Assembly: GCF_000488275.1 (NCBI RefSeq)
Contig: NZ_KI530762.1
Span: 159,217-223,216, forward strand
Source of the DNA: Acinetobacter brisouii CIP 110357
GTDB taxonomy: Bacteria; Pseudomonadota; Gammaproteobacteria; Pseudomonadales; Moraxellaceae
Length of the DNA: 64,000 nucleotides
Direction: 5' to 3'
Shown here: piece by piece, positions 39,955 through 49,818 of the stretch
Position numbering within the stretch: position 1 is the stretch's first letter
Layout of the letters: every line of letters begins with the position of its first letter
Translations under genes and position numbers: made by a program
The notes under the pieces: model-generated
The model's database searches: none
What the model was told of the DNA's origin: nothing
What the model saw: the letters and a program-made list of their open reading frames with translations, nothing else

Positions 39955-42780
39955 TTACTCCTTTGGGATAGGGCCTGAAATGTTGGTGTGTCTTGAGTCA
40001 CCCAAGACTGAAATCATGAGCATGGTGGCACCGACAACAGTCAGGTACACACCTAAATCAAACAGTGCCGCTGACGCCAAATGCAGCTTGCCGAGGATAG
40101 GCAGATACACATAGACATGCGCACTGGTCAAAAATGGATGTGACCAGAGCCATGCCAGTACGCCTGTTATGCCTGCAATGCTTAAACCCGTGCCAATCCA
40201 GATTTCATATAATCGTCCAGATTTGGCTTTGAGCAGTTGCTCAGCATAGTCCTGACCAAGAGCAATATATTGAATAATCAATGCCATTGCCGTGATCAAG
40301 CCTGCAATAAAGCCACCTCCAGGGAGGTTGTGCCCACGCATGAAAATATACAGGCTGACCACTAATGCGATAGGCAGCACCCATGATGCAGTCGTGCGTA
40401 CCAACAGAGGAGATGGATTAAAACGGTAGCTCAGCCCTTGGGTAATGGTGGTGCCGTGCGTACGCATCCCATCCATAAGCGATAATGTGCCAAGTGCAGC
40501 AATACCCAGTACAGTAATTTCACCGAAGGTATCGAAACCACGAAAATCGACCAGAATCACGTTAACAATATTTGAGCCACCGCCCAGAGGTAAGGACTGC
40601 TGCACAAAAAACCATGAAATTGAATCATGATCTCGGGTCAGAATCAGCCAGCTGATCCAGCCGACACCTCCACCTGCAACAATTGCTAAAATTGCATCGC
40701 GCCAGCGTTGGGTTTGAGTGGATTCATAGGGGGTCAGTTGAGGTAATAGTGACAGGCTCATTAACAGCAGCACGGTGGTCACGACATCGACGGTAATTTG
40801 GGTCAGTGCCAAATCTGGTGCAGACAGTGCGACAAAAACCAGAGTCACCACCAGACCGACTGCGCCACTAATCAAGACAGCCTTAATCCGTTCATGATGA
40901 AACCACAGCATCATCCAGCAGGCACTAAACAACAGTAGCCAGAGCATGATGGCAATCCATGGTGCCTGAGTGAGTAGATGCGTACCTGTACGGAGTGGTT
41001 GGCTGCACAATGGAATGAGCAGCATGACAATACTAAAACTGATGATCCAGAACAAATAATGTTGCAGCTTCCCTGTTTCAGTTTTGAGCTTGACCGCACG
41101 TCCAAGATAAACAATCTGCTGCATGAGGTATTCAAAAATCAGTTTACCTTGCAGCTTGCGCAGATAATCTTCGATATCAATATGACGGATCAGTGCTCCA
41201 CGACTTAAACGTAGATAAAAGACTGAGCCACCGACCAGTGCCACCATACTCATGAGTAGGGGTAAATTGACCCCATGCCAAATCGCTAAATGTGCGCCGT
41301 GGAATTCGTTGAGTTGCAAGGATGCACGAGTCACCTGGTTGACCAGTGTTTCAGCAAAAAATGCTGGGAAGATGCCCACTAAAATACATAAACTTGCGAG
41401 CAAAATAATTGGGCTACGCATACCCAGTTTAGGTTCATGTGCATGAGGATTTGGAATCTGTTCGCCAATTTCACCATCGAAAAATACGCCATGCACTAAA
41501 CGGAATGAGTAGGCAACCGCAAAAATTCCTGCCAATGTGGCAACTGCAACGCCTAAAATGAGACTAAAACCAGACAAATGCTGAACCAGTTCAGTAAAAA
41601 ACATTTCTTTGGATAAAAAACCATTGGTGAATGGCACGCCTGCCATGGCAGAAGCAGTAATCATGGTCAGTGTGCCTGTGAACGGCAGTAAGTACCAGAT
41701 CCCTTGCAGTTTCTTCAGGCTGCGCGTACCTGTTTCATGATCAATAATGCCGGCGATCATAAACAAGGCAGCCTTAAAGGTTGCATGGTTTAAAATATGG
41801 AAAATTGCAGCTGCAACGGCCAGAGGTGAACCCAGTCCAAGCAGACACATAATCAGCCCCAGATGGCTGATGGTTGAGTAAGCCAGCAAGCCTTTAAGGT
41901 CTTCTTTAAAAATCGCAAAAAATGCACCGAGTGCAAAGGTGGTCAGCCCGACAAGGGTGACTAAATTGTGAAACAAGCTAAAACCAACAAAAATCGGCAG
42001 TAGGCGAGCCACCAGAAAAATCCCTGCTTTGACCATGGTGGCCGAGTGTAAATAAGCGGAAACAGGCGTTGGGGCTGCCATGGCGTTGGGGAGCCAAAAG
42101 TGAAATGGAAACTGCGCACTTTTGGTAAACGCACCTAGTAAAATCAACAAGAGCGCAGGTACAAATAACGGCTGCGTTTGCAAACTCGAACCTAGTGCTA
42201 AAATCTGATCCAGTTGAAAACTACCAGCCATTTGCCCCAGCAGCATAAAGCCACCGAGCATCGCCAGTCCGCCCATGCCTGTAATGATCAGTGCCATGCG
42301 TGAGCCGCGCTGTGCAGCATCATAACGATGCCAGTACGCCACCAATAAAAATGAGGAGATACTGGTTAGTTCCCAAAACACCAGTAAAATGATCAGGTTA
42401 TTGGACAGGGAGATACCGAGCATGGCTGCCATAAACAGCATCAGTAAGCCATACAGCTTACTCAGGGAGTTTTTTTCACCTAAATAATAATAGGCATAAA
42501 TAAAAATGAGGGTTCCAATCCCACTAATGAGCAAACCAAACAACAAGCCTAAAGCATCGAGGCGGAAACTGAAGTTAATGCCAATTTCAGGCAACCAAGC
42601 CCACGTTTGTAATAGGGTTGCACCATGGAAAACCGAATTTGACTGACTGAGCAAAAGCCCGAAACAACTTAAGCTAATACTTATGGCGGCGAGCATGTTG
42701 AGACGGCGTGGTGCGTGTGATAAACACGAAACCAGACCTGTGCCGAAAAGCAGAGGTAACAGTATGATAATGGCTAACAC
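39955..42780 (-). CDS. mrpA: Na+/H+ antiporter fused subunits MrpA and MrpB
   Basis: Very large membrane protein of 941 residues. The first 500 residues are the NuoL-like antiporter module (LLVFWELTSISSFLLVAYWH; FHFWLPNAMAAPTPVSAYLHSATMVKAGIFL; FKEDLKGLLAYSTISHLGLI). The second half carries the MrpA C-terminal helices (LTQITVDVVTTVLLLMSL) and then an MrpB domain (RGHNLPGGGFIAGLITAMALIIQYIALG). The A-B fusion defines the six-gene, group 2 type of Mrp operon. It exports Na+ (or K+/Li+) in exchange for H+ and helps pH and salt tolerance. It is the first gene of the operon; a perfect 16-bp palindrome lies about 23 bases upstream of its start. Confidence 0.95.
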   Translation of the reverse strand: MLAIIILLPLLFGTGLVSCLSHAPRRLNMLAAISISLSCFGLLLSQSNSVFHGATLLQTWAWLPEIGINFSFRLDALGLLFGLLISGIGTLIFIYAYYYLGEKNSLSKLYGLLMLFMAAMLGISLSNNLIILLVFWELTSISSFLLVAYWHRYDAAQRGSRMALIITGMGGLAMLGGFMLLGQMAGSFQLDQILALGSSLQTQPLFVPALLLILLGAFTKSAQFPFHFWLPNAMAAPTPVSAYLHSATMVKAGIFLVARLLPIFVGFSLFHNLVTLVGLTTFALGAFFAIFKEDLKGLLAYSTISHLGLIMCLLGLGSPLAVAAAIFHILNHATFKAALFMIAGIIDHETGTRSLKKLQGIWYLLPFTGTLTMITASAMAGVPFTNGFLSKEMFFTELVQHLSGFSLILGVAVATLAGIFAVAYSFRLVHGVFFDGEIGEQIPNPHAHEPKLGMRSPIILLASLCILVGIFPAFFAETLVNQVTRASLQLNEFHGAHLAIWHGVNLPLLMSMVALVGGSVFYLRLSRGALIRHIDIEDYLRKLQGKLIFEYLMQQIVYLGRAVKLKTETGKLQHYLFWIISFSIVMLLIPLCSQPLRTGTHLLTQAPWIAIMLWLLLFSACWMMLWFHHERIKAVLISGAVGLVVTLVFVALSAPDLALTQITVDVVTTVLLLMSLSLLPQLTPYESTQTQRWRDAILAIVAGGGVGWISWLILTRDHDSISWFFVQQSLPLGGGSNIVNVILVDFRGFDTFGEITVLGIAALGTLSLMDGMRTHGTTITQGLSYRFNPSPLLVRTTASWVLPIALVVSLYIFMRGHNLPGGGFIAGLITAMALIIQYIALGQDYAEQLLKAKSGRLYEIWIGTGLSIAGITGVLAWLWSHPFLTSAHVYVYLPILGKLHLASAALFDLGVYLTVVGATMLMISVLGDSRHTNISGPIPKE

Positions 42781-42802
42781 ACTTGAATCCCTAAGTTGTC
42801 AA

Positions 42803-42818
42803 TTAGGTCATGACCTAA
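42803..42818. promoter_or_regulatory. 16-bp perfect palindrome upstream of mrpA (candidate operator)
   Basis: TTAGGTCATGACCTAA is fully self-complementary and lies between the ribosome binding site and the rest of the promoter region of mrpA. The length and position suit a dimeric repressor or activator. The regulator is unknown. Confidence 0.5.
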
Positions 42819-42848
42819 AGTTATGTTTCTTTTAAAAATCAGAGGAGC

Positions 42849-42864
42849 GCAAAGAGCATTCCAA
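42849..42864 (-). promoter_or_regulatory. Sigma54-like element upstream of mrpA
   Basis: On the minus strand TTGGAATGCTCTTTGC has GG and GC 12 bases apart, with TGGA in place of TGGC. The predicted start would be about 55-60 bases before mrpA. One chance match of this quality is quite possible. Confidence 0.25.
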
Positions 42865-43096
42865 TATTCAATTTTTAAAAGCCGAAGTGCGCTCTACTAG
42901 GGTGTAACCGAGAGATCGACTGGGTTAGATGGATGAAATATGTGCTAAAATAAATTAAGTACAAGATTATTCTACATTTTTTGACTGCTAAAACTAGCCT
43001 TTTTCAAGGCTGTTGCGCCGTTTGTCCTGTAAATACCTATTCTGATTATAATTTTTATGTTTTATAAATTTGTTACTTACTTTGGGCCAATCGCAT

Positions 43097-44650
43097 CTAC
43101 ACTGAAGTGGGCACAAGGGTCTGTGGCTTAAACGGAGTTTTCTGTTTAAGTTGTTGGATTAGATCATAAATATGATGGATGTTTAGGCTGACTTTGGCAC
43201 GGGTACATGCCACATACAGTAAGCGTAATTCTTCATCACTGATTTTATGGTCATGGGCATTGAGCTTAAATTGGTAGTCATCTTCCAGATGGACCCGATC
43301 CCATTCCAGACCTTTGGCTTTATGGGCGGTAGAAATCACATAGTCAGCTTCCTGAATCGGCGTGATTTTTTCCAAAGCGCGTTTGAGTGGCGCAGTCCCA
43401 TGATCATCGACCAGTTTGACGAGGGGTTTAATATCACTGCCTTCATTAGTTTCGCAGTATTCATGTACGTCATGCCATGAATTAAACCATGCCAGTTCAG
43501 GCACATCGGTGACGCGTTTGCCTTGTTTTAGAATGCTCGCGGCATCAATAAAACGGTTCAGGCGGGCATGATCGGCCTGCAAACTGACTCTCTCACCACT
43601 GACCAGACCTGCCAGAAGCAATTCCATGGCACGCGCGTTGGTACGACATAAAATCGCATCACGCTTTTTGGTATGTGGTTTGTTGAAAACTGAGGATTTA
43701 CGTTCAGGATTGCCATGCAAAGGAACGGTTTCTTTTAGTCCACCCAGCAAGCTGTTGGCAACCTCGGCAATCGGTTCGCCAAAACGAAATGAGGTGGTCA
43801 GGCGTGACTCTGTCAGTGGCAGCTTTTGCATGGCATTCACCGCACCACGCCATGCATAAATCTGCTGATGCGCATCACCGACATAAATCACTTGAGTATT
43901 TTTCTGTTGCAGCAAAATACCCAGCATCAGTGGATCAGCATCTTGAGCTTCATCAAATAAAATATAATCTGCTGGAATATACGGTTCGGACAGCGCCCAC
44001 AGTTTGAGATAGATATCGTGCCCAATGCCTGCCTGATGTTGTGGATTGACTGAATCGAGCCAGCGGCGCTCCAGCGCAGGGTATAAATGTTGTTGCAGGG
44101 CGGTTGCATCATCGGGATGCAGCCAGCTTGGCACCTGAATATGCCGCGGGGCAGGGTATTGCGAACTGGTAGCACAAAAGTAACCTACAGCATTGACTAC
44201 GATACTGGCAAGGCGGCTTGGCATCAGTGCGTATTTTTCGTAACGACCGCCCATCAAGCGACGTAAGGTAATCGGTTCAAGCCGATATTCTTTGGCCAGA
44301 AAACTCGGACTCAGACGTGGCAGGCGCAATTTGTCGGTAATGTTGCGTGGCACACTGCGATAGGCAAGTGAGTGAAAGGTGCGGCTGTCAACATTGCGGT
44401 GAAATTTTTGCTGGGCTTCACTGGCAATGGCTTTGTTAAATGCCAGATACATGCCACGCCGTTCAGGCATGGCAGCACTGATCATTTGCAGCGTGGTGGT
44501 TTTCCCTGTACCCGCGTAGGCCACCACTTTGAACGATTCGCCACGGAGCGCATGCTCAATGGCGATCTGCTGTTCGGCAGTTGGTTTAGTGGGCTGCACG
44601 ATTTGCCTTTTCAACCAGTCCTGACAAACCTTGACGGCGTGCCAGTTCAT
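43097..44650 (-). CDS. UvrD/FBH1-like superfamily 1 DNA helicase
   Basis: Protein of 517 residues. Walker [12 protein letters not shown] (about 44-54), [15 protein letters not shown] (motif Ia), TFHSLAYR, Walker [32 protein letters not shown] (motif III), TTSFRFG (IV), [14 protein letters not shown] (V) and [14 protein letters not shown] (VI) are all present. The LAFNK and TFHSLAYR forms and the moderate length suit the F-box-helicase-1-like branch more than UvrD or Rep themselves. It probably acts in DNA repair or recombination. The ATG at 44650 lies 65 bases inside hisIE; a TTG at 44614 or a GTG at 44599 would shorten the overlap and keep all motifs. Confidence 0.85.
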   Translation of the reverse strand: MNWHAVKVCQDWLKRQIVQPTKPTAEQQIAIEHALRGESFKVVAYAGTGKTTTLQMISAAMPERRGMYLAFNKAIASEAQQKFHRNVDSRTFHSLAYRSVPRNITDKLRLPRLSPSFLAKEYRLEPITLRRLMGGRYEKYALMPSRLASIVVNAVGYFCATSSQYPAPRHIQVPSWLHPDDATALQQHLYPALERRWLDSVNPQHQAGIGHDIYLKLWALSEPYIPADYILFDEAQDADPLMLGILLQQKNTQVIYVGDAHQQIYAWRGAVNAMQKLPLTESRLTTSFRFGEPIAEVANSLLGGLKETVPLHGNPERKSSVFNKPHTKKRDAILCRTNARAMELLLAGLVSGERVSLQADHARLNRFIDAASILKQGKRVTDVPELAWFNSWHDVHEYCETNEGSDIKPLVKLVDDHGTAPLKRALEKITPIQEADYVISTAHKAKGLEWDRVHLEDDYQFKLNAHDHKISDEELRLLYVACTRAKVSLNIHHIYDLIQQLKQKTPFKPQTLVPTSV

Positions 44651-45374
44651 TCAGCACGATTTGTGGGTCAATATCAAAGTAACCGAGCATCACAATGCTG
44701 TGGAACCACAAGTCGGCTACTTCATAAATCAGGTCATTCTTGTTGTCTTCGCTGGCATGGCTGGCGAAATCTTTCGCGGCAATAATCGTTTCGACACTTT
44801 CTTCGCCAACTTTTTCTAAAATCTTGTTGAGACCTTTGTGATACAGCTTCGCCACATAAGAACTTTCAGGGTCGGCTGCTTTACGCTCAATCATCATTTT
44901 ACCGAGATAATCGAGTACTTCGACGCTTTCTGCCTGTGCATTGGACGCGGACATGGCAAGGGTATGCGGATTGCTAGAAGCGGTATTGTGATAGATCTCG
45001 CTAGGGTCTTTTAGCTGAGCATCGACAATTTCCCAACCATTTTCAGTCAGTTTGCGATAGAAGCAAGACTCGCGACCTGTATGGCAGGCGATCCCACCAT
45101 GTTGTTCGATTTGCAGCACAATCACGTCAGCATCGCAGTCAAGGCGGATTTCGTGTACGGTCTGGAAGTGCCCAGACTCTTCGCCTTTATGCCAGAGTTT
45201 TTGACGTGAACGGGAAAAATATACTGCCTGTTTTTTCTCGGCAGTTAGTGCAAGTGCTTCTCGGTTCATCCATGCCACCATCAGGATTCGTCCGGTATGA
45301 TGATGCTGTGCAATCGCAGGAATGAGACCTTGTTCGTTAAATTTTACTTCATCGAGCCATTGCATATTGTTCAT
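44586..45374 (-). CDS. hisI: Bifunctional histidine biosynthesis protein HisIE
   Basis: Protein of 262 residues combining phosphoribosyl-AMP cyclohydrolase (HisI) and phosphoribosyl-ATP pyrophosphatase (HisE), steps 3 and 2 of histidine synthesis. HisI motifs are [31 protein letters not shown] and the metal-site residues in [28 protein letters not shown]. HisE motifs are [16 protein letters not shown] and [23 protein letters not shown] low-complexity linker of about 30 residues joins them. No other his gene is nearby. Its 3' end overlaps the helicase reading frame. Confidence 0.95.
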   Translation of the reverse strand: MNNMQWLDEVKFNEQGLIPAIAQHHHTGRILMVAWMNREALALTAEKKQAVYFSRSRQKLWHKGEESGHFQTVHEIRLDCDADVIVLQIEQHGGIACHTGRESCFYRKLTENGWEIVDAQLKDPSEIYHNTASSNPHTLAMSASNAQAESVEVLDYLGKMMIERKAADPESSYVAKLYHKGLNKILEKVGEESVETIIAAKDFASHASEDNKNDLIYEVADLWFHSIVMLGYFDIDPQIVLNELARRQGLSGLVEKANRAAH

Positions 45375-45468
45375 GGAAAATCACCAAATTTCTTGCGTGG
45401 AAAAAAGAGGCTTAAATTAAGCAGGGCTATAGTGTACGGCATCTAACCAGTTTTCCAAAACCAATATT

Positions 45469-46770
45469 TCAGCATTTTGCCGAACCCAGTACTGGAGCTA
45501 TGGGCGATTGTGCGATCTCTGCATAGTTTAGCTGTTGCAGGGCATTGGTTTTAAAACCTGAAATGGTGATCGCCATTTGTCTGCGGAAATACGGAATTCG
45601 ATACATGAGCGGGAACAATACATCACGCATTCGGCTCGCCCAGCGTAAATCTGACTGGTATAGCGGGGTCAGCAAACGGCTAAGACTCTGATAGAAAAAG
45701 GTCGAAGAACGCCGTAGCTGATGATAATGCTGCCACAGTTTTGCCCAGCCCAGTTGCTGCTGCGCATAGCTGTGTTGTACCGACTGTGACAATGCCCATG
45801 CATCAAGCAGTGCCATATTCGCGCCTTGTCCAAGTTGCGGGCTCATGGCATGGGCAGCATCGCCAATCACCCCAATGCGTCCCTGACCATATTGGGACAT
45901 GACCACGTCGCGATACTGTGCCGAGAGCCATGTGGTGGATGCCGTTTGAGTCACCTGTTCCAGCCAGTCTGCGGCTTTGCCCCAGCGCTTGGAGACTTGA
46001 CTGAGCCAAAGCTCACGCTGCTGTTCCTGTTTGAGAAAATGCGGAAATTGCGCACTTGGCAAACTCCAGAACACACTGGACAGGCGTTGCTCAGATGCAG
46101 TAGGAATTGCACCTGTGGGTAAGATGCCCATCATGATCTGGCTGGTATCGTAAAACTGATGCAGGATTTCACGATCAAACTGCTGACACTCAGGCACAAT
46201 CGTCCATGCTGCTCCCCACGGATAAGGTTGATCAATCTTGACCCATGCCGATGGACGCAGTTGGCTACGTGCGCCGTTCGCTACAATTACCGCATCAAAA
46301 GCGGCATCAAACGGTTGTTGCTGGGCATCTTGTCCAATCAAGCGAACCTGCTCAGGGGATTCTTGTAGTTGTTGAATGTCATAACCCATAAACCACGTAA
46401 TGGCATCCCGATGCTGATTGACCGCAGTTTGTAATACATGGCACAAGGTTGCGCGGTGAATGCCTAATCCCGTGTAGTGATTGCCTGCTTCGTGATAATG
46501 GCTATCCACCAATAAACGACCATCGGCAAGCTGACCTTCCAAGCCTGTGACTTTTGCCCCGAGCTGGCAGGCGTGTTCCAGTACACCCAAATGTTCAAAC
46601 ACAGCTAAACCCGCAGGCTGTAATAACAAACCTGCACCGACTGGCTCTAAATGTTGGGCTTTTTCAAAAATACTGACTTGAAAACCTTGTTGGGCGAGTA
46701 GGGTAGCCGTAGCAAGCCCTGCTGTGCCTGCGCCAATAATGGCAAAATGTATGGTTTTAATTGGGATCAT
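45469..46770 (-). CDS. FAD-dependent monooxygenase (UbiH/salicylate hydroxylase-like)
   Basis: Flavoprotein of 433 residues from the class A aromatic hydroxylase family. The dinucleotide fold FAIIGAGTAGLATATLLAQQG (about 9-29) binds FAD. VIVANGARSQLRPS (about 160) is the DG-like motif region, and VIGDAAHAMSPQLGQGANMALLDAWAL (about 300) is the second FAD motif. The substrate cannot be read from the sequence: the family includes ubiquinone hydroxylases, salicylate hydroxylases and others. The C-terminal 60 residues are basic and aromatic. The gene stands alone between hisIE and the relic of a dehydrogenase. Confidence 0.82.
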   Translation of the reverse strand: MIPIKTIHFAIIGAGTAGLATATLLAQQGFQVSIFEKAQHLEPVGAGLLLQPAGLAVFEHLGVLEHACQLGAKVTGLEGQLADGRLLVDSHYHEAGNHYTGLGIHRATLCHVLQTAVNQHRDAITWFMGYDIQQLQESPEQVRLIGQDAQQQPFDAAFDAVIVANGARSQLRPSAWVKIDQPYPWGAAWTIVPECQQFDREILHQFYDTSQIMMGILPTGAIPTASEQRLSSVFWSLPSAQFPHFLKQEQQRELWLSQVSKRWGKAADWLEQVTQTASTTWLSAQYRDVVMSQYGQGRIGVIGDAAHAMSPQLGQGANMALLDAWALSQSVQHSYAQQQLGWAKLWQHYHQLRRSSTFFYQSLSRLLTPLYQSDLRWASRMRDVLFPLMYRIPYFRRQMAITISGFKTNALQQLNYAEIAQSPIAPVLGSAKC

Positions 46771-46860
46771 TTATCGCTATTTTCATATTATTTTTCTGTA
46801 TTTTGAACATGTTGCGGGGGATTTGTAAATCAAAACCTGCATGGGATCGCATGAATACAT

Positions 46861-46891
46861 AAAAAAATAGCCCATTTAAGAATGAGCTATT
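46861..46891 (-). terminator. Terminator of the lost alcohol dehydrogenase gene
   Basis: Stem AATAGCTCATT/AATGGGCTATT (one T-G pair) with a four-base loop, then seven T on the minus strand. It lies 30 bases after the stop codon of the dehydrogenase relic and may now end transcription from the VOC gene. Confidence 0.75.
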
Positions 46892-46920
46892 GGAGTTTGA
46901 TCAAAGACCCGTTCTGATGC

Positions 46921-47055
46921 TTAAGCCCATGAAGTGGCTTGCATATCAACCACAAAATGATATTTCACATCACTTTTCAGCAGGCGTGCAAATGCCATTT
47001 CAATCTCATGTCTCTGAATCAATTCAATCTCAACCGTGATGTCATGCTGAGATAA
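46921..47055 (-). pseudogene. 3' relic of a zinc-dependent alcohol dehydrogenase (YahK/AdhC-like)
   Basis: In the frame that ends at the TAA at 46921-46923, about 44 codons read ITVEIELIQRHEIEMAFARL, then LKSDVKYHFVVDMQATSWA. This is the characteristic C terminus of NAD(P)-dependent alcohol dehydrogenases of the YahK type (IEVI...INEAYERLLKSDVKYRFVIDM). No start codon or upstream domain is present: the VOC gene begins to occupy the strand 10 bases upstream. The remainder of the gene has been lost. The terminator behind it is still intact. Confidence 0.7.
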
Positions 47056-47065
47056 GTGCTCTGAA

Positions 47066-47455
<390 letters not shown>

Positions 47456-47474
47456 TTACCTATTTTAAAACCAT

Positions 47475-47498
47475 AAAAAAGCGGGACATGCCCGCTTT
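47475..47498 (-). terminator. Terminator after ubiB
   Basis: On the minus strand AAAGCGGG/CCCGCTTT around a five-base loop, then a T run, 11 bases after the ubiB stop. Confidence 0.88.
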
Positions 47499-47508
47499 GA
47501 TCATCGGC

Positions 47509-49128
47509 TTAACGCACAATTCGCCACAGTGCGATCAGACTAGCCACAACAATCAGTGGAATCGACACAAACCACGGGCTGATGATGGCGATGCTGAGTA
47601 AAATCGCGATCATGCTGCCAAAAATCCAGCTACGTTTTTGCTGCTGTTGCATTTGTAAACGCAAATGTTGTAATTCGCGTAACTGCTTGTCCTGCCATGC
47701 GGACTGATTTTTTAAACCATTCAAGCTGTCCACAATCAGCGTTGGAATATCCTGTGCACCCAACAGCAAGTCAGGAATTTGCTGTCCTAACTGTTTGATA
47801 TTTTTCACAGGGTCCATGTTGGATTTGACCCATTCGGTCAGAATCGGTTTAGCCAGTTTCCAGATATCCAGTTCAGGGTAGAGGTCTGTACCCAAGCCTT
47901 CCACGTGTACCAAGGTTTTTAGCAACAGCATTAACTGTGGCGGAATTTCCAAGTGGAAACGACGGGCAATATCCATCACCTGAATCAGGATGCCTGCAAA
48001 ATCCAGCTCATGCATCGGCTTGGAAATCATTGGGCCAACGGTGCGGCGCATTTCACGGGCCAACGCATCTTGATCGGTGCCTGGTGGAATCCAGCCTGCC
48101 TGATGCACCACCTGAATCAGCTGCATGAAATTGCCATTCATCACGGCAAGTAGCATACGGGCAACCGTCATTTGATCCTGCTTGGAGAGTTCACCCATAA
48201 TGGCGCAGTCGAGCGCAATATAACGCGGCTGCTGCGGGTTGATGGTTTCCACAAACACGTTGCCAGGATGCATATCGGCATGGAAAAAGTTATCGCGAAA
48301 GACTTGGGTGAAGAAAATGGTTAAACCTTTTTCTGCCAAGTCCGCACGGTTCATACCGAGACGGTCAAAAGTTTCGGTATCTGAAATCGGTACGCCCGTA
48401 ATGCGTTCCGCCACCATGACATCGGTACTATCCATATAGACATCAGGCACATACATCATGCTTGAGCCTGTAAAATAATGCCGCATACGGCGAGTATTAT
48501 CCGCTTCGAGGGTCAGATCCAGTTCATTCAGAATGGTCTGGCGGTAATTCTGAATAATTTCCGATAGATGTAGCGCACGCGCGGCTTCAAGACGGTTTTC
48601 GAGGTTATGCCCAAGCCACGTCAGAATTTCAAAATCTTGCAGAATTTGCGCACGAATATTCGGACGGGTGACTTTGACTACCACCTCACGTCCATCATGC
48701 AATGCCGCAGTATGCACCTGTGCAATCGATGCCGCGGCAAGTGGTTGTTCATCAAAACGGGAAAATAGCGAGTTGATATCTGCTTTCAAGGATTGCTGAA
48801 TGCGCATTTTGGCGACATCGGCTTCGAAGGGCTTGACCCGATCTTGCAGTAACACCAACTGCTGCAAGATTTCAGGTGCAATCAGGTCGCGACGGGTCGA
48901 AAGCAACTGCCCGAGTTTGATCGCTAACGGCCCCATATCTTCCAAAGCTTCTTTAAGCTTGAGCGGGTTTTTGCCCTGTCTGCTTGACCATGCCGCAGGG
49001 TGCAGGCGAATCAGTTTCAGTAAGGGGCGCGCCTTGATTGGAATGTCTTCCGCAGCAACCAACGTGTCGAGTCTATAGTGCGCAGCAATACGCCACAGTT
49101 CGATTAAACGGGAAATATGCGGAATCAT
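47509..49128 (-). CDS. ubiB: Ubiquinone biosynthesis protein UbiB (atypical kinase)
   Basis: ADCK/UbiB protein, 539 residues from the ATG at 49128. It is required for ubiquinone synthesis as part of the Ubi complex. The KxGQ motif is AIKLGQLLSTRRDLI (about 69). AAASIAQVHTAALHDGREVVVKVTRP holds the Ala-rich loop and invariant Lys, and FHADMHPGNVFV is the catalytic-loop region. Two membrane helices end the protein. A GTG at 49140 would add four residues and abut the ubiJ stop; the ATG is preferred because AGGTGA lies 9 bases upstream. Last gene of ubiE-ubiJ-ubiB. Confidence 0.95.
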   Translation of the reverse strand: MIPHISRLIELWRIAAHYRLDTLVAAEDIPIKARPLLKLIRLHPAAWSSRQGKNPLKLKEALEDMGPLAIKLGQLLSTRRDLIAPEILQQLVLLQDRVKPFEADVAKMRIQQSLKADINSLFSRFDEQPLAAASIAQVHTAALHDGREVVVKVTRPNIRAQILQDFEILTWLGHNLENRLEAARALHLSEIIQNYRQTILNELDLTLEADNTRRMRHYFTGSSMMYVPDVYMDSTDVMVAERITGVPISDTETFDRLGMNRADLAEKGLTIFFTQVFRDNFFHADMHPGNVFVETINPQQPRYIALDCAIMGELSKQDQMTVARMLLAVMNGNFMQLIQVVHQAGWIPPGTDQDALAREMRRTVGPMISKPMHELDFAGILIQVMDIARRFHLEIPPQLMLLLKTLVHVEGLGTDLYPELDIWKLAKPILTEWVKSNMDPVKNIKQLGQQIPDLLLGAQDIPTLIVDSLNGLKNQSAWQDKQLRELQHLRLQMQQQQKRSWIFGSMIAILLSIAIISPWFVSIPLIVVASLIALWRIVR

Positions 49129-49140
49129 TGAAGCGGTCAC

Positions 49141-49803
49141 CTAATCTTGTTTTGGGAGAATTTTCTGCTGTAATGCCTGAACTTTGGCTTCCAGTCGGTC
49201 AATATTTTGTTGCAGGGCACGCGTGCCTTGTTGCAGTTCGTCCATTTGCCAGCGCGGTGCAAATAAACCACTGTCTTCTTTTAAGGTATCTGCGGCAAAA
49301 AACAGTTTGCTTTGCAACGAGCGTTTCACCAGTTGGGGTAAGTGCTGAATTTTACCCAGTTCATGTGCCAGCGTTGGCCCAACCCATGGCGATAAATGTG
49401 CCGCCAAGTCTGGTTCAAGGCGTTGCAAAATGTCTTGCAGGGTTTGCAACAGGCGAAAATCACCCTGTACAGGAATCGTACCGACTTCTTTATTCAGTAA
49501 TAATTTCAGCAGCTCGACCACATTGGCAACCTGTAAGGTGGCATTGGCAGTGCTTGGACTATGCTGTGGATCGAAAGGACGTTGTTCAAACAGGCTTGGG
49601 GTTTCGCTGTGTCCTGTTGCCGTTGGCTCTAGACGTAAGATGTTTTCATCAAAAAAAACATCGACTGAGAGTTGTGGCGAGGCAATCACGACACGGAGGA
49701 GTTGCCCTTGGAGTTGATTGAGTTGGATGCGTGTAATCGCGTCAAGGTCAATCACACGATTGACCAGACGTTCAGCAGCACCTAATGCAAGAATTGACCA
49801 CAT
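49141..49803 (-). CDS. ubiJ: Ubiquinone biosynthesis accessory factor UbiJ
   Basis: Protein of 220 residues with an N-terminal SCP2 lipid-binding domain (LVNRVIDLDAITRIQLNQLQGQLLRVVIASPQLSVDVFF, to about residue 120) and a C-terminal coiled coil (QMDELQQGTRALQQNIDRLEAKVQAL). UbiJ organises the soluble Ubi complex around the lipid intermediates. The position between ubiE and ubiB is conserved in gammaproteobacteria and supports the call. Confidence 0.9.
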   Translation of the reverse strand: MWSILALGAAERLVNRVIDLDAITRIQLNQLQGQLLRVVIASPQLSVDVFFDENILRLEPTATGHSETPSLFEQRPFDPQHSPSTANATLQVANVVELLKLLLNKEVGTIPVQGDFRLLQTLQDILQRLEPDLAAHLSPWVGPTLAHELGKIQHLPQLVKRSLQSKLFFAADTLKEDSGLFAPRWQMDELQQGTRALQQNIDRLEAKVQALQQKILPKQD

Positions 49804-49818
49804 CAGGAGCGTCCTCGA

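Larger units (their letters stand above)
42781..43096. other. Intergenic region upstream of the mrp operon (316 bp)
   Basis: No gene is supported. It holds the palindrome and a sigma54-like element listed separately. It also has a GAGCGC/GCGCTC dyad (about 42845-42893) and an AGCCTT/AAGGCT hairpin near 42997-43012. The helicase gene on the same strand ends at 43097, so mrp transcription must start here or read through from there. Confidence 0.55.

Noticed and set aside
42845..42893. GAGCGC/GCGCTC dyad upstream of mrpA as a possible riboswitch
   Set aside because: The arms are only six to seven bases with a long AT-rich loop; it matches no riboswitch class I can recognise.
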